Assembly: GCA_002428015.1 (NCBI GenBank)
Contig: DIZW01000024.1
Location: 87,683-151,682 of the forward strand
DNA length: 64,000 bases
DNA from: Oxalobacteraceae bacterium UBA6018
GTDB lineage: Bacteria; Pseudomonadota; Gammaproteobacteria; Burkholderiales; Burkholderiaceae_D
Reading direction: 5' to 3'
The notes under the pieces were generated by a model. It had not been told where the DNA came from and did no database searches. It saw only the letters and a program-made list of their open reading frames with translations. Positions within the stretch are counted from its first letter, which is position 1; each line of letters starts with the position of its first letter. Positions 14,371-22,494 of the stretch are shown here, piece by piece. The position numbers were made by a program, and so were the translations under genes.

Positions 14371-14399
14371 TTGAGTTCCCCCTTCGAAGTCGCTATAAT
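14371..14399 (+). promoter_or_regulatory. Sigma70 promoter of the DUF3348 operon
   Basis: TTGAGT (14371-14376), 17-bp spacer, perfect TATAAT (14394-14399). The first ATG of the operon is about 90 bp downstream, leaving a fairly long 5' leader. Confidence 0.75.
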
Positions 14400-14496
14400 C
14401 CGGGAGCCTTAACTCCCAGGAAATAAGGCATAAGCCCGCGTATCGGCATCCGCACCCCGATTCCTGCCTCCATCCCGCCTTCTGACTCGATGCGCC

Positions 14497-15249
14497 ATGA
14501 CGCGCGACCTTTCACGTACAAATTTCCACAGTTCCCAACTCATCCGCAGCCTTGCTGAACTCGACCTGTTGGAAGGCGCCGAGCCGGCGGGTGACTTTGC
14601 GGACAAGCTGGGACAGTGGATGCACTTTACCGACGCGATCGCGCTATCGTCCGTGCTTGAAAGCGGCATGGCAAAGATATCGGGCCAGAGCCCTGCGCTG
14701 CGCGAAGCAACTAGCGTGCGCCTGACTGCTGAATACGAACGGGTCCGCGCATTCATGGTCAATTCGATCACGAAAAGCTGCGCGCTCACGGGCGGCAATA
14801 CGCATATCAAGCTGCCGCTGGCGGACGTGGAGGTATCGTATTCACCTTACCGGCAGTTCTATGATGCCCACCAGCGCGACATGGAACTGAGCGTCGAGCC
14901 CCTGCGCGTCAACTTGCGCGAGGCGCTGGCCAAGGCCTCGCCCCGCCTCAGGAAGCTGGCGGAGCTCGACGTTGTGATGGAAAAGTTCTTGCGCGAGCGC
15001 GAGGGGCGGCTGCTGGCCAGGGTGCCGCTGCTGCTGCAAAAGCACTTCGATGCCCAGTACGCCGCGCATCTGGGACAGCTCGCCGCGAGCGGCCAACCCG
15101 ACACCCCGGCGGCCTGGATGCATCCCGGCGGCTGGCTGGCGCGCTTCTGCCAGACCCTGCAAACGCTGCTGCTGGCCGAAGCTGAACTGCGCTTGCAGCC
15201 AAGCGCAGGACTCCTTGAAGCATTCAATCAACAAAAAGACCATGAATAA
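14497..15249 (+). CDS. DUF3348-family protein
   Basis: 250 residues, soluble, mostly helical. It matches the DUF3348 style from memory: FHSSQLIRSLAELDLLE near the N-terminus, LGQWMHFTDAIALSSVLES, a conserved YSPYRQFYDAHQRDME in the middle, and a C-terminal helical part. No signal peptide or membrane segment is present. It is the first gene of a four-gene operon and its stop overlaps the next start by 8 bp. Constant linkage to a MotA-like/MotB-like pair suggests a cytoplasmic accessory of that complex. No biochemical role is known to me. Confidence 0.78.
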   Translation: MTRDLSRTNFHSSQLIRSLAELDLLEGAEPAGDFADKLGQWMHFTDAIALSSVLESGMAKISGQSPALREATSVRLTAEYERVRAFMVNSITKSCALTGGNTHIKLPLADVEVSYSPYRQFYDAHQRDMELSVEPLRVNLREALAKASPRLRKLAELDVVMEKFLREREGRLLARVPLLLQKHFDAQYAAHLGQLAASGQPDTPAAWMHPGGWLARFCQTLQTLLLAEAELRLQPSAGLLEAFNQQKDHE

Positions 15250-17401
15250 ACATCTGTTCAACCTTGCCTTCTTCGCAGGCGCGTGCGCGGTGATCTGGGT
15301 CGCTTTCGGCTTCATCGATGCCAGCGCCCTGGCGATGGCAATGACGGCGCTGATCTTCGTCGTGTATCTCGCTGGCGCCCTCGAGCTGCACCGTTTCCGT
15401 CACGCGACCGCCAGCCTCACCACGGCCTTGCACGCGATCCCGGACGACCTCCCGGACTTGATCCGCTTCTTGTCTGGCGTGGATGCTTCGTTGCAGCATC
15501 CCGTGCGCCTGCGTATCGAGGGCGAGCGTGCCGGCCTGCCGGGCCCTTCCATGACGCCTTATTTGGTCGGCTTGCTGGTGATGCTGGGAATGCTCGGCAC
15601 CTTTCTCGGGATGGTCGTCACGCTCAAGGGCGCAGTCTTTACCTTGGAAAAAACTGCCGATCTACAAGCAATGCGCTCGGCACTGGCAGTGCCGGTAAAG
15701 GGCCTCGGCCTGGCTTTCGGCACCTCGGTCGCTGGTGTGGCGGCCTCGGCGATGCTGGGCCTGATGTCGGCGCTCTGCCGCCGCGAGCGGATACAGGCAG
15801 GCCAGCTCCTCGATGCCAAGGCCGCTTCGGTCCTGAGCGGCTTCTCGCACGCCCGTCAGCGCGAGCAAACTTTCCGGGCGCTGCAGTTGCAGTCCGAGGC
15901 CCTGCCGCAAGTGGTCGACAAGCTGCAGGCGATGATGCTGCAAATCGAAACGATGAGCGCTCAGCTGAACCAGCGTCTGCTCGCCAATCAGGAACAGTTC
16001 CACAGCAGTGCTAGCGAAACCTACACGGCGCTGGCACGTTCGGTCGACACATCATTGCGTGAAAGCCTGGCCAGTAGCGCGCAGGCAGCGGGCGAAAGCA
16101 TCAGGCCGGTATTTGAAGCGGCGATGCATGGCATGACGCAAGAAGCGATGGCCATGCATGAACGCACCGCCGGCACCGTGCAGCATCAGCTCGACGGCCT
16201 GGCCGATCGCTTCAGCGCCGCCACCGCCAGCATTGCCCAGACATGGAGCGCGGCGCTCGACAGCCAAAAGCAAGCCAATTACAGCCTCACTACCGATATG
16301 GGCCGCTCCTTGGAGGCGTTCAGCGCCTCATTCGACCAACGCGCAGGCGCACTGGTCGCAACAGTGGGTGAGGCGTACACCGGCCTGCAGGCAGGGCAGG
16401 CCACGCAGGATGCCCAGCGCCAGCAGGCTTGGACGCAGTCACTGGAAGCAATGGCGGAACATCTCACCCGCGAATTGCAGGAAAGCGGCAAGCAGGTGCT
16501 CGCCCAGCAACGGGAAATCTGCACTGCTGTCACGCACGCCGTGCGGGAGCTTGCCGATCAAGTCCAGGCGGACGCGGGCACATCGCGCGCTGACACTGCG
16601 CGTCTGGTCACCACGGCCGAAGACTTGATGCGTTCGCGCATTGCCGCGGAAGCGCAATGGCTGGACCAGCACCGCGAGCGCATGGACCAGCTGGCCCATG
16701 TGTTGCAGGCCGAACTGGGCGCGCTGCGCGAGCAGGAGGCCGCGCGTGGCGATGCGGCGGTGGCGCAGTTGGGTGAACTGCAGGGCGCCGTCACCACGCA
16801 TCTGACCACGCTGGGCACAGCCCTGGAAGAACCCATGATGCGCCTGATTGAGACCGCCGCGGAGGCACCGCGCGCGGCCGCTGAAGTGATTGGGCAGCTA
16901 CGCCAGGAAATCTCGCACAGCGTGGCGCGCGACAATTCTCTGCTGGAAGAACGGAGCCGCATCATGGAAACGCTGAACGCACTGCTCGATGTCATCAACC
17001 ATGCGTCGCATGAACAGCGCACGGTGATCGACGCGTTGGTCGCTTCGTCGTCGGTGAAGCTTGATGCGGCCAGCACCGCGTTCTCCGCAAACATCGCCAA
17101 CGAGTCAGGCAAGCTTTCCGAGATTGCCGCCAATGTCACCAGCAGCGCGGTGGATGTGGCCAGCCTGGCGGATGCCTTTGGCGTGGCGGTGCAATCCTTC
17201 AATGCCGCGAATGAAAAACTCGCTTCCAACCTCGACCGCATTGAGGTCGCCCTGGACAAATCCATGACGCGCAGTGACGGGCAGCTGGCCTACTACGTGG
17301 CACAGGCGCGCGATATCATCGACCTGTCCATGAGTTCGCAGAAGTCGATCGTCGAAGAGCTGCGTCAACTGCCAGCCATGCTGGCCGATGGCGGCAGATG
17401 A
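15242..17401 (+). CDS. MotA/ExbB-like membrane protein with long coiled tail (DUF802)
   Basis: 719 residues from the ATG at 15242, which overlaps the previous stop by 8 bp. Two helices lie near 5-24 and 29-48, then two more near 105-128 (TPYLVGLLVMLGMLGTFLGM) and 153-178 (GLGLAFGTSVAGVAASAMLG). The G-x-LGTFLGM and AF-TS-AG patterns are those of MotA/TolQ/ExbB proton-channel subunits. Residues about 180-719 form a long helical, Gln/Ala/Glu-rich cytoplasmic tail with frequent heptads, as in ZorA of the Zorya defence motor. I also recognise the DUF802 type. The partner gene for the MotB-like subunit follows with an ATGA overlap. A proton-driven rotary unit with an extended tail is inferred; what it drives is unknown. 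Confidence 0.78.
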   Translation: MNKHLFNLAFFAGACAVIWVAFGFIDASALAMAMTALIFVVYLAGALELHRFRHATASLTTALHAIPDDLPDLIRFLSGVDASLQHPVRLRIEGERAGLPGPSMTPYLVGLLVMLGMLGTFLGMVVTLKGAVFTLEKTADLQAMRSALAVPVKGLGLAFGTSVAGVAASAMLGLMSALCRRERIQAGQLLDAKAASVLSGFSHARQREQTFRALQLQSEALPQVVDKLQAMMLQIETMSAQLNQRLLANQEQFHSSASETYTALARSVDTSLRESLASSAQAAGESIRPVFEAAMHGMTQEAMAMHERTAGTVQHQLDGLADRFSAATASIAQTWSAALDSQKQANYSLTTDMGRSLEAFSASFDQRAGALVATVGEAYTGLQAGQATQDAQRQQAWTQSLEAMAEHLTRELQESGKQVLAQQREICTAVTHAVRELADQVQADAGTSRADTARLVTTAEDLMRSRIAAEAQWLDQHRERMDQLAHVLQAELGALREQEAARGDAAVAQLGELQGAVTTHLTTLGTALEEPMMRLIETAAEAPRAAAEVIGQLRQEISHSVARDNSLLEERSRIMETLNALLDVINHASHEQRTVIDALVASSSVKLDAASTAFSANIANESGKLSEIAANVTSSAVDVASLADAFGVAVQSFNAANEKLASNLDRIEVALDKSMTRSDGQLAYYVAQARDIIDLSMSSQKSIVEELRQLPAMLADGGR

Positions 17402-18036
17402 TGGAAGACCTGGACGCATCCGAAACCAGCGCGCCGGTCTGGGCCGTTTTTGGCGACCTGATGTCCGGCCTGCTGGGCGCTTTTGTGCTTCTGCTGGTGG
17501 CGGTGGTTGGCGTGCAGATGGAACTGACTTCCAACCTGCAGGAAGAAGTGAAGAAGCGTCACGCCGAGGAACAACGCCGCATGACGCTCGAGAAGGCCTT
17601 GGCGATTCCGCTGGCGAGCGGACGCATCACCCTCAACAATGGCCGCATCGGCATCAGTGGTCAGGTGCTGTTCGCCCAAAATTCGAACCAGTTGCAGCCG
17701 GAGGGCCGCCAGTTGCTCAACAGCTTGGTGGTGCCGCTGCGCGCCTATCTCACCGCGCGCGGCGAGATGTTGATGGTCAGCGGCTTTACCGACGACATGG
17801 CGATCCGCAACGGACCGTTTGCGGATAACTGGGAACTGTCGGCGCAGCGCGCGTTAACGGTGACGCGCACGCTTGTCGAGCAAGGCATGCCCGCGTCGAT
17901 GGTGTTTGCCGCCGCATTCGGCTCCGAGCAGCCGGTGAAACCGAACACCGATGACGCCGCGCGCGCACAGAACCGGCGGGTTGAGATGGCGCCGGTACCC
18001 AAGTCGTCTTCTGCCAAAGCGCCTTCCAATGGATGA
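17398..18036 (+). CDS. MotB/ZorB-like OmpA-domain protein
   Basis: 212 residues. A short cytoplasmic N-terminus leads into one membrane helix with an acidic residue at its start (VFGDLMSGLLGAFVLLLVAV, Asp20), the position of the proton-carrying Asp in MotB/ZorB. A helical linker (EEVKKRHAEEQRRMTLEKAL) and a peptidoglycan-binding OmpA/MotB domain follow (ISGQVLFAQNSNQLQPEGRQ, VSGFTDDMAIRNG, NWELSAQRALTVTRTLVEQG, AQNRRVEM). The start ATG overlaps the upstream TGA (ATGATG at 17398-17403, so 17401 is an alternative start). Together with the preceding gene it forms a stator-like pair. Confidence 0.85.
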   Translation: MMEDLDASETSAPVWAVFGDLMSGLLGAFVLLLVAVVGVQMELTSNLQEEVKKRHAEEQRRMTLEKALAIPLASGRITLNNGRIGISGQVLFAQNSNQLQPEGRQLLNSLVVPLRAYLTARGEMLMVSGFTDDMAIRNGPFADNWELSAQRALTVTRTLVEQGMPASMVFAAAFGSEQPVKPNTDDAARAQNRRVEMAPVPKSSSAKAPSNG

Positions 18037-18814
18037 CCTTGCTATCGCGGCCGTGGATTCCACGCAGACGGTACCGCAATCGCGCATTGATACCTTACTT
18101 GCGAGCATGAGGGAGCAGGGCGCAGAGCGCTATGACGCTGCAGGGTGGCACTATCTCGAAACGCTGGCACGGCGCGCCGCGGCGCATGAGGGGAGCGTGC
18201 GCCGCATGCTGGACGCGAAGCTCCAGCGGGCCGCGATCGCATTTGCCGAGCGATTCGCGCAGACGCGCGCTGCCGCGGCCAGGCTGCTTGCTACGACTTG
18301 CGAGAAGCATCCACAAGCGGCCACCGAGCTGCAGCGACTGTTTGCGGGCAGCGATTTCAAAGGTCTACGGAACTTTCTAGCCACGCTGGAAGCGCGCGAC
18401 CAATGTGCGGCATTGACTGGGCTGGTATCGCAACTTGAACCTGCCTTGGCCGGTGCACCCGGACATCCACCCGCATATCATCCAACATCGCGCGCAGCCG
18501 CCGCCGGTTCCCTCTCCCTTGAACTGAAGACCGTCCGCGAATCACGCGCGACATGGGCCAGGCTGAGCGTTGACAAACAGCTGTCACTGGCCATGAAACA
18601 GGCCCCGCAAAATGCCGGGCCGATCAATTCCCACATGCTGGTGCTGCGCTCGCTGGCAATGATGCAGGCAATCTCGCCGGATTACCTGAGTCGTGTCGTG
18701 TCTTACGCTGATACGCTGCTTTTATTGGACCCGGGAAAAACGGACCTGCCGGCCAAGCGGAAAAAGGCAGGGTCTGCGAGGGCAGCCAAGCCGACGAAGG
18801 CGACGAAAAAATGA
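18029..18814 (+). CDS. DUF2894-family protein
   Basis: 261 residues from the ATG at 18029, overlapping the MotB-like gene by 8 bp. It is soluble and helical (SRIDTLLASMREQGAERYDA, GWHYLETLARRAA), with a conserved C-terminal block (LKTVRESRATWARLSVDKQL, NSHMLVLRSLAMMQAISPDY) and a Lys/Ala-rich tail (ending KPTKATKK) that may bind nucleic acid or acidic surfaces. The DUF2894 assignment is from memory of the operon type. It is the last gene of the operon; no clear terminator follows. Confidence 0.75.
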   Translation: MDDLAIAAVDSTQTVPQSRIDTLLASMREQGAERYDAAGWHYLETLARRAAAHEGSVRRMLDAKLQRAAIAFAERFAQTRAAAARLLATTCEKHPQAATELQRLFAGSDFKGLRNFLATLEARDQCAALTGLVSQLEPALAGAPGHPPAYHPTSRAAAAGSLSLELKTVRESRATWARLSVDKQLSLAMKQAPQNAGPINSHMLVLRSLAMMQAISPDYLSRVVSYADTLLLLDPGKTDLPAKRKKAGSARAAKPTKATKK

Positions 18815-18950
18815 GGGGGCTGTAAAGCTGAGCATGCGGATTTGTCCTGGATTCGGGCGCCGCGGCTGACCCGATCGGCCCGCCCACGATCGCTAATGCG
18901 ACAGAACCGGGCGCCGATGCCGTCCCCGACAAGTGGGCCAATGTTGACGA

Positions 18951-18979
18951 TTGACATTAATTCATTAATGAAATAGCTG
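18951..18979 (+). promoter_or_regulatory. Orphan promoter with palindrome in its spacer
   Basis: TTGACA (18951-18956), 17 bp, TAGCTG (18974-18979). The spacer region contains the palindrome CATTAAT-TC-ATTAATG (18955-18970), a likely repressor site. No gene follows: the IS21-like element begins 77 bp further on. Only the -35 box is a strong match. Confidence 0.4.
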
Positions 18980-19085
18980 TGTCTAGATTGAAACAAAGTT
19001 TCTGACGGAATTGTCACGTTTGGTGTACGCTCTAACCGAGTTCGAGAGTTATCAATGTCAATCAGCGTCCAAAACTTTCCACCTT

Positions 19086-19853
19086 TCAGCGTCCAATACT
19101 TTCCACTTTTGATGCCCGCAGAGCACGGCCTTTACGCTGTTTGAAGCGGAAGGAATCGTTGCCGGTCTCCAGGATGTCGCAATGATGCGTGACGCGGTCA
19201 AGCAAGGCGGTCGTCATCTTTGCATCGCCAAAGACCTGCGTCCACTCGCCAAACGACAGATTGGTCGTAATGATTAGCGATGTTTTTTCATATAACTGGC
19301 TGATCAGGTGGAACAGCAGCGCACCGCTCGATGGCGGAAACGGCAGATAGCCCAGCTCATCAAGAATGACGGCGTCCACGAGGCACAGTTGCTTGGCCAG
19401 GTTGCCGACCTTGCCGAGGGCCTTTTCTCGTTCCAGTAAGTTCACCAGATCGACGGCATTGTAGAAGCGAACGCGCTTGGATCTGTGGATCGCCGCAACG
19501 CCGATGGCCGTGGCCAGATGAGTTTTTCCCGTTCCCGTGCCACCGACCAGGATCAGATTGTGGGCCGTTTCCATGAAGGCCGCCGTGGCCAATTGCTCCA
19601 TGACGGCTTGCGTGAGCGGCGTCTCGCTCCAGTCGATGCCGAGCAAGTCACGGTGGATGGGGAAACGGGCCGCTTTCAGTTGGTAGCGCAGGCTTTTGAG
19701 CTGCCGGTCGGTCTGCTCGGCGGCGAGCATGCGTTCGAGCCATATTTCTGGCCGGTGTATTGGCTTGGGCTTCTCGGCTTGCAATTCGCTCCAGGCAGTG
19801 GCCATGCCGTAAAGGTGCAGGGCTTTCAACTGGCTCAGCAGTTCAATGGACAT
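19086..19853 (-). CDS. istB: IS21 helper ATPase IstB
   Basis: 255 residues, the usual length. AAA+ motifs: Walker A GGTGTGKTHLATAI, Walker B LVDAVILDELGYLPF, and the conserved SLIITTNLSFGEWTQVFGD. IstB couples ATP hydrolysis to target choice for the IstA transposase. The C-terminus runs into the left end of the element (stop at 19086). Its start overlaps the end of the istA remnant by 11 bp. Intact, but its partner is broken. Confidence 0.95.
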   Translation of the reverse strand: MSIELLSQLKALHLYGMATAWSELQAEKPKPIHRPEIWLERMLAAEQTDRQLKSLRYQLKAARFPIHRDLLGIDWSETPLTQAVMEQLATAAFMETAHNLILVGGTGTGKTHLATAIGVAAIHRSKRVRFYNAVDLVNLLEREKALGKVGNLAKQLCLVDAVILDELGYLPFPPSSGALLFHLISQLYEKTSLIITTNLSFGEWTQVFGDAKMTTALLDRVTHHCDILETGNDSFRFKQRKGRALRASKVESIGR

Positions 19854-20730
19854 TGGTCGATCCCAGCAAGTAGTCGTAGCGTTGGCAGTTGGCCAGCGGC
19901 TCCATGGTCAGCGCGATGCCATCAGGCACGGCGATGGCGGCTGCCGGCAGATGGGGCGCGATGAGCCGGCGCAATTCATTCATCACGATGGGCGCACTGA
20001 CGATGCCGCACTCCAGGGCCAGTTCGCAGGCCACCGTCAGGGCATCGAGGCCGGCCTCGCCGGCGAGCATCAGCAATTCGACGAAGGCGCGATCGCCCTT
20101 GGGCTGCTTCAGTATCCGGTCGCGCACCAGTTGGATCGGATGGGGCAAGTCCCACGCGACGAAGGGGGCGCCGTTGCGCAGCGCGCCCGGCTTCTTCTCC
20201 AGGACCGGCAGGTAGTGCCAAGGGTCGCAGATCAACTGATCGCGGCCGTAGCGCCGAGGATGCGCGGCAATGAGCTCGCCATCAGCGACGACGTGGACGT
20301 GTTCGGCCGTTCTGCGCACCGAGACGGCCTGCCCGGCGGCGCTGGCGGGAACACTGTAGCGGTTGCGGTCGAACGAATGCCTCGGTCAGCTTGGGTCCAT
20401 GGTGGCCCGACTTCCAGCGTTTCACGGGACGCTGTCATAGGCGCCCTCGTATCCGAGTTCCTGCAAGCCCTCGTAGAGACGATGGGCGGATCGGCGGCGC
20501 GGCCTCGGCAACTTCGCTTCCTGTTCCAGCCATTGCGTCAGCTGCGCCTCGAACTGGCCAAGCTTGGGCGCGACCGGCTGCAGCCGAACATAGCGCGGTT
20601 CGTCAATCGTATTGAGGTGCTTGCGCACGGTCGGCCGCGACAAGCCCATCTCCCTCGCGATGGCGGAGACGGTCTGCTTCTGGACAGAATGGCGTCGCCG
20701 GATTTCGTAAATGATGTCCATGTAAAACAC
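19843..20730 (-). pseudogene. istA: IS21 transposase IstA, core deleted
   Basis: The N-terminal 102 residues (20422-20730) carry the helix-turn-helix (AIAREMGLSRPTVRKHLNTI) and stop at an early TGA. The C-terminal part resumes in another frame (NRYSVPASAAG, RRTAEHVHVVADGELIAAHP, then DQLICDPWHYLPVLEKKPGA) and ends at 19843. A normal IstA has about 500 residues; only about 296 codons of DNA are left, and the DDE integrase core that should lie between is missing. It is thus an internal deletion plus frame change near 20400-20440, not just a frameshift. Confidence 0.9.
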
Positions 20731-20908
20731 TCCAGATACCTCCGGCGAAATACCGGATGGTTACATACCAGGGTGGTAACTATTGGACGCTGTTTCCACC
20801 CCGAATCTGGAAAGTGTTGCACGCTGTTTGACAGCCCAATTGTCCCCGAATTGTCCCCAGATCGCTCAGCAAGGGCCCGGAGAGGGGTCTAAAGGCTGAG
20901 CCAGAAAA

Positions 20909-20940
20909 CAAAAAAGCCCTTGATTTCCAAGGGCTTTTTC
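20909..20940 (-). terminator. Intrinsic terminator downstream of tRNA-Ser
   Basis: Read on the minus strand: AAAAAGCCCTTG, short loop, CAAGGGCTTTTTT. A strong stem with a U-run starts 6 bp after the CCA end of the tRNA. It also has a T-run on the plus strand, so it could work both ways. Confidence 0.85.
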
Positions 20941-20945
20941 AATTC

Positions 20946-21036
20946 TGGCGGAGAGACGGGGATTCGAACCCCGGATAGGCTATGAACCTATACACGCTTT
21001 CCAGGCGTGCGACTTCAACCACTCATCCATCTCTCC
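20946..21036 (-). tRNA. tRNA-Ser(GGA)
   Basis: 91 nt including an encoded CCA. Acceptor GGAGAGA pairs with TCTCTCC; the anticodon stem-loop CACGCCTGGAAAGCGTG gives anticodon GGA; the long variable arm (TATAGGTTCATAGCCTA) is typical of serine tRNAs; the T-loop reads GGGGTTCGAATCCCC. The 3' end faces the IS-containing region, the side where integrative elements usually insert. Confidence 0.97.
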
Positions 21037-21069
21037 TGCATGTGCTTCTTCGCTTTCACGAAGCGGCAG

Positions 21070-21098
21070 ATTATAGCAAAGAATCGGATGAGTACCAA
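21070..21098 (-). promoter_or_regulatory. tRNA-Ser promoter
   Basis: On the minus strand TTGGTA (21098-21093), 17-bp spacer, TATAAT (21075-21070), about 34 bp before the mature 5' end of the tRNA. Confidence 0.75.
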
Positions 21099-21335
21099 CA
21101 AATTTACAGGCGCACGTCTTCGCTGTCCGTGCCTGCCGCTGGTTGACGCGGCGCGCCTCTAAGCCGCGGCAAGCGCCACCCGGCTGAACGCTTACCGGGG
21201 CGGGACGGGGCCCGCGCCGACCTCGGAAGTCAGCCGCACCCAGGCGCGTGGCAGCGTCGGGCCCGAACTTGTGCGGTTCGCCGCGCGCATCCAGTATCTG
21301 CTCGCCTCAAACGCAACCATCAACAACAGTAGCAG
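21099..21335. other. Intergenic, no gene recognised
   Basis: GC-rich stretch between the tRNA promoter and the regulator promoter. I see no ORF, repeat or RNA signal of note. Confidence 0.5.
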
Positions 21336-21364
21336 TTGACCTCCGCGAAGAAACTAATTATTAT
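21336..21364 (+). promoter_or_regulatory. Sigma70 promoter of the fructan regulator/importer operon
   Basis: TTGACC (21336-21341), 17-bp spacer, TATTAT (21359-21364). The predicted start of transcription near 21371 puts the operator-like motif at 21376-21392 just inside the transcript, the usual position for an autorepressor. Confidence 0.75.
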
Positions 21365-21375
21365 CTCCACACCGG

Positions 21376-21392
21376 ATGACAACGATGGACAT
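21376..21392. promoter_or_regulatory. Candidate LacI-family operator O1
   Basis: ATGACAACGATGGACAT. The same 17-bp motif with one or two changes recurs at 26697 and 31857, all within this sugar locus. Its dyad is TG-C-A-NNN-T-G-CA, the same in all three copies. It lies immediately after the predicted transcription start of the regulator gene. Confidence 0.65.
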
Positions 21393-21465
21393 TTCGGCGG
21401 GCGCGGTGTCTGCCCCCCCATCGCAACGCAATAAGAATGCCGGCCGCAAGGCCAAAGGAGACCAG

Positions 21466-22494
21466 GTGTCAACGATTCATGATGTCGCCGAAAAGGCGGG
21501 GGTATCGATCAAGACGGTGTCGCGCGTGCTCAACGACGCCAGCAGCGTGTCCGAGAAGACCCGCATGCGCATCGAGCAGGCCATGCAGGCGCTCGACTTT
21601 GCGCCGTCGGCCGCGGCGCGCATGCTGCGCGGGCGCCCCACCGACCTGGTCGCGGTGATCGCCGAGCAGCTCACCACCACGCCCGATTCGTCCGAGATCA
21701 TCAAGGGCATCCAGTCGGTCTGCGAGGAGCAGGGCAAGATGCTGATCATCGGCGAAACCGGCGGCCGCGAGAGCGCCGCCAACCGCCTGGTGGCGGACAT
21801 GCGCGCGCGCCGCGTCGAGGCCTTCATCTTCGCCACGCCGTTCCACCGCGCCGTTACCCTCAACGAGATGCTGGGGCAGACGCCGACCGTGCTGGCCAAC
21901 TGCTTCGAAGCCTCGCCGCGCTACGCGCAGGTCATTCCCGACGACGAAGGCGGCGGCTACGCGGCGGCCCAGGCCGTGCTGCAGGCCGGCCACCGCAAGA
22001 TCGCTTTCCTGCAGCTGATCGCGGGCATGGTGGCGACCGACCTGCGCCTGCGCGGCTTTCATCGCGCCATGCAGGAGCACGGCATCGAGCCGACCAAGAA
22101 GTGGCTGGTGCACGGCGCCGCGCCAATCGACGGCGGCGAGTTCAGCCACCTGACCGAGGCCATCGAGCGTTTGCTCGCGAGTGCCAACCGGCCCACCGCG
22201 ATCTTGTGCGGCAACGATAAGATGGCCATGCGTGTGATCTTCATCCTGCAGCGGCGCGGCCTGCGCGTGCCGGACGATGTGTCGGTGGTCGGCTTCGACG
22301 ACTTCCGCCTCATTTCCGAGGCCCTCGACCCGGGCCTGACCACGGTCTCGCTGCCATACCGAGAGATCGGCGAGCTGGCGGCGCGCCGCGCCCTCGGCGA
22401 CATCGACGCGACACCGCGCACGCTGCTGGTGCCGTGCCGGGCCGTCATGCGCGGAACGGTGGCTGCGCCGCCCAAGACGGTGCGCAAACCATGA
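21466..22494 (+). CDS. LacI-family repressor of the fructan locus
   Basis: 342 residues from a GTG at 21466. This start is preferred because AAAGGAG lies 5 bp upstream and the protein then begins STIHDVAEKAGVSIKTVSRV, exactly where LacI proteins normally begin. A longer frame from an ATG at 21376 would add 30 unstructured residues and would start on the operator motif. The helix-turn-helix is followed by the hinge (ALDFAPSAAARMLRG) and a periplasmic-binding-like effector domain (VAVIAEQLTTTPDS, IPDDEGGGYAAAQAVLQAGH, DVSVVGFDDFRLISE). Its stop overlaps the binding-protein start (ATGA). A fructose- or sucrose-type inducer is inferred from the neighbours. Confidence 0.88.
   Translation: MSTIHDVAEKAGVSIKTVSRVLNDASSVSEKTRMRIEQAMQALDFAPSAAARMLRGRPTDLVAVIAEQLTTTPDSSEIIKGIQSVCEEQGKMLIIGETGGRESAANRLVADMRARRVEAFIFATPFHRAVTLNEMLGQTPTVLANCFEASPRYAQVIPDDEGGGYAAAQAVLQAGHRKIAFLQLIAGMVATDLRLRGFHRAMQEHGIEPTKKWLVHGAAPIDGGEFSHLTEAIERLLASANRPTAILCGNDKMAMRVIFILQRRGLRVPDDVSVVGFDDFRLISEALDPGLTTVSLPYREIGELAARRALGDIDATPRTLLVPCRAVMRGTVAAPPKTVRKP

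Larger units (their letters stand above)
19056..20833. mobile_element. Degenerate IS21-family insertion sequence
   Basis: 1778 bp bounded by imperfect inverted ends: TGTCAATCAGCGTCCAAAAC at the left and, on the opposite strand at the right, TGTCAAACAGCGTGCAACAC. A second internal copy of the end motif lies at the left (CAGCGTCCAATACTTTCCAC, 19087 region) and another near 20785-20797, the multiple terminal repeats typical of IS21. It carries istB intact and istA with its middle deleted. No target duplication is obvious (left flank GTTATCAA, right flank GCCCAATT). It cannot move by itself but its ends could respond to a full-length relative. Confidence 0.88.

Noticed and set aside
14497..18814. 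Calling the operon a standard Zorya defence system
   Set aside because: Only the membrane pair is ZorAB-like; the ZorC/ZorD or ZorE effectors are absent and the soluble genes belong to DUF3348 and DUF2894.
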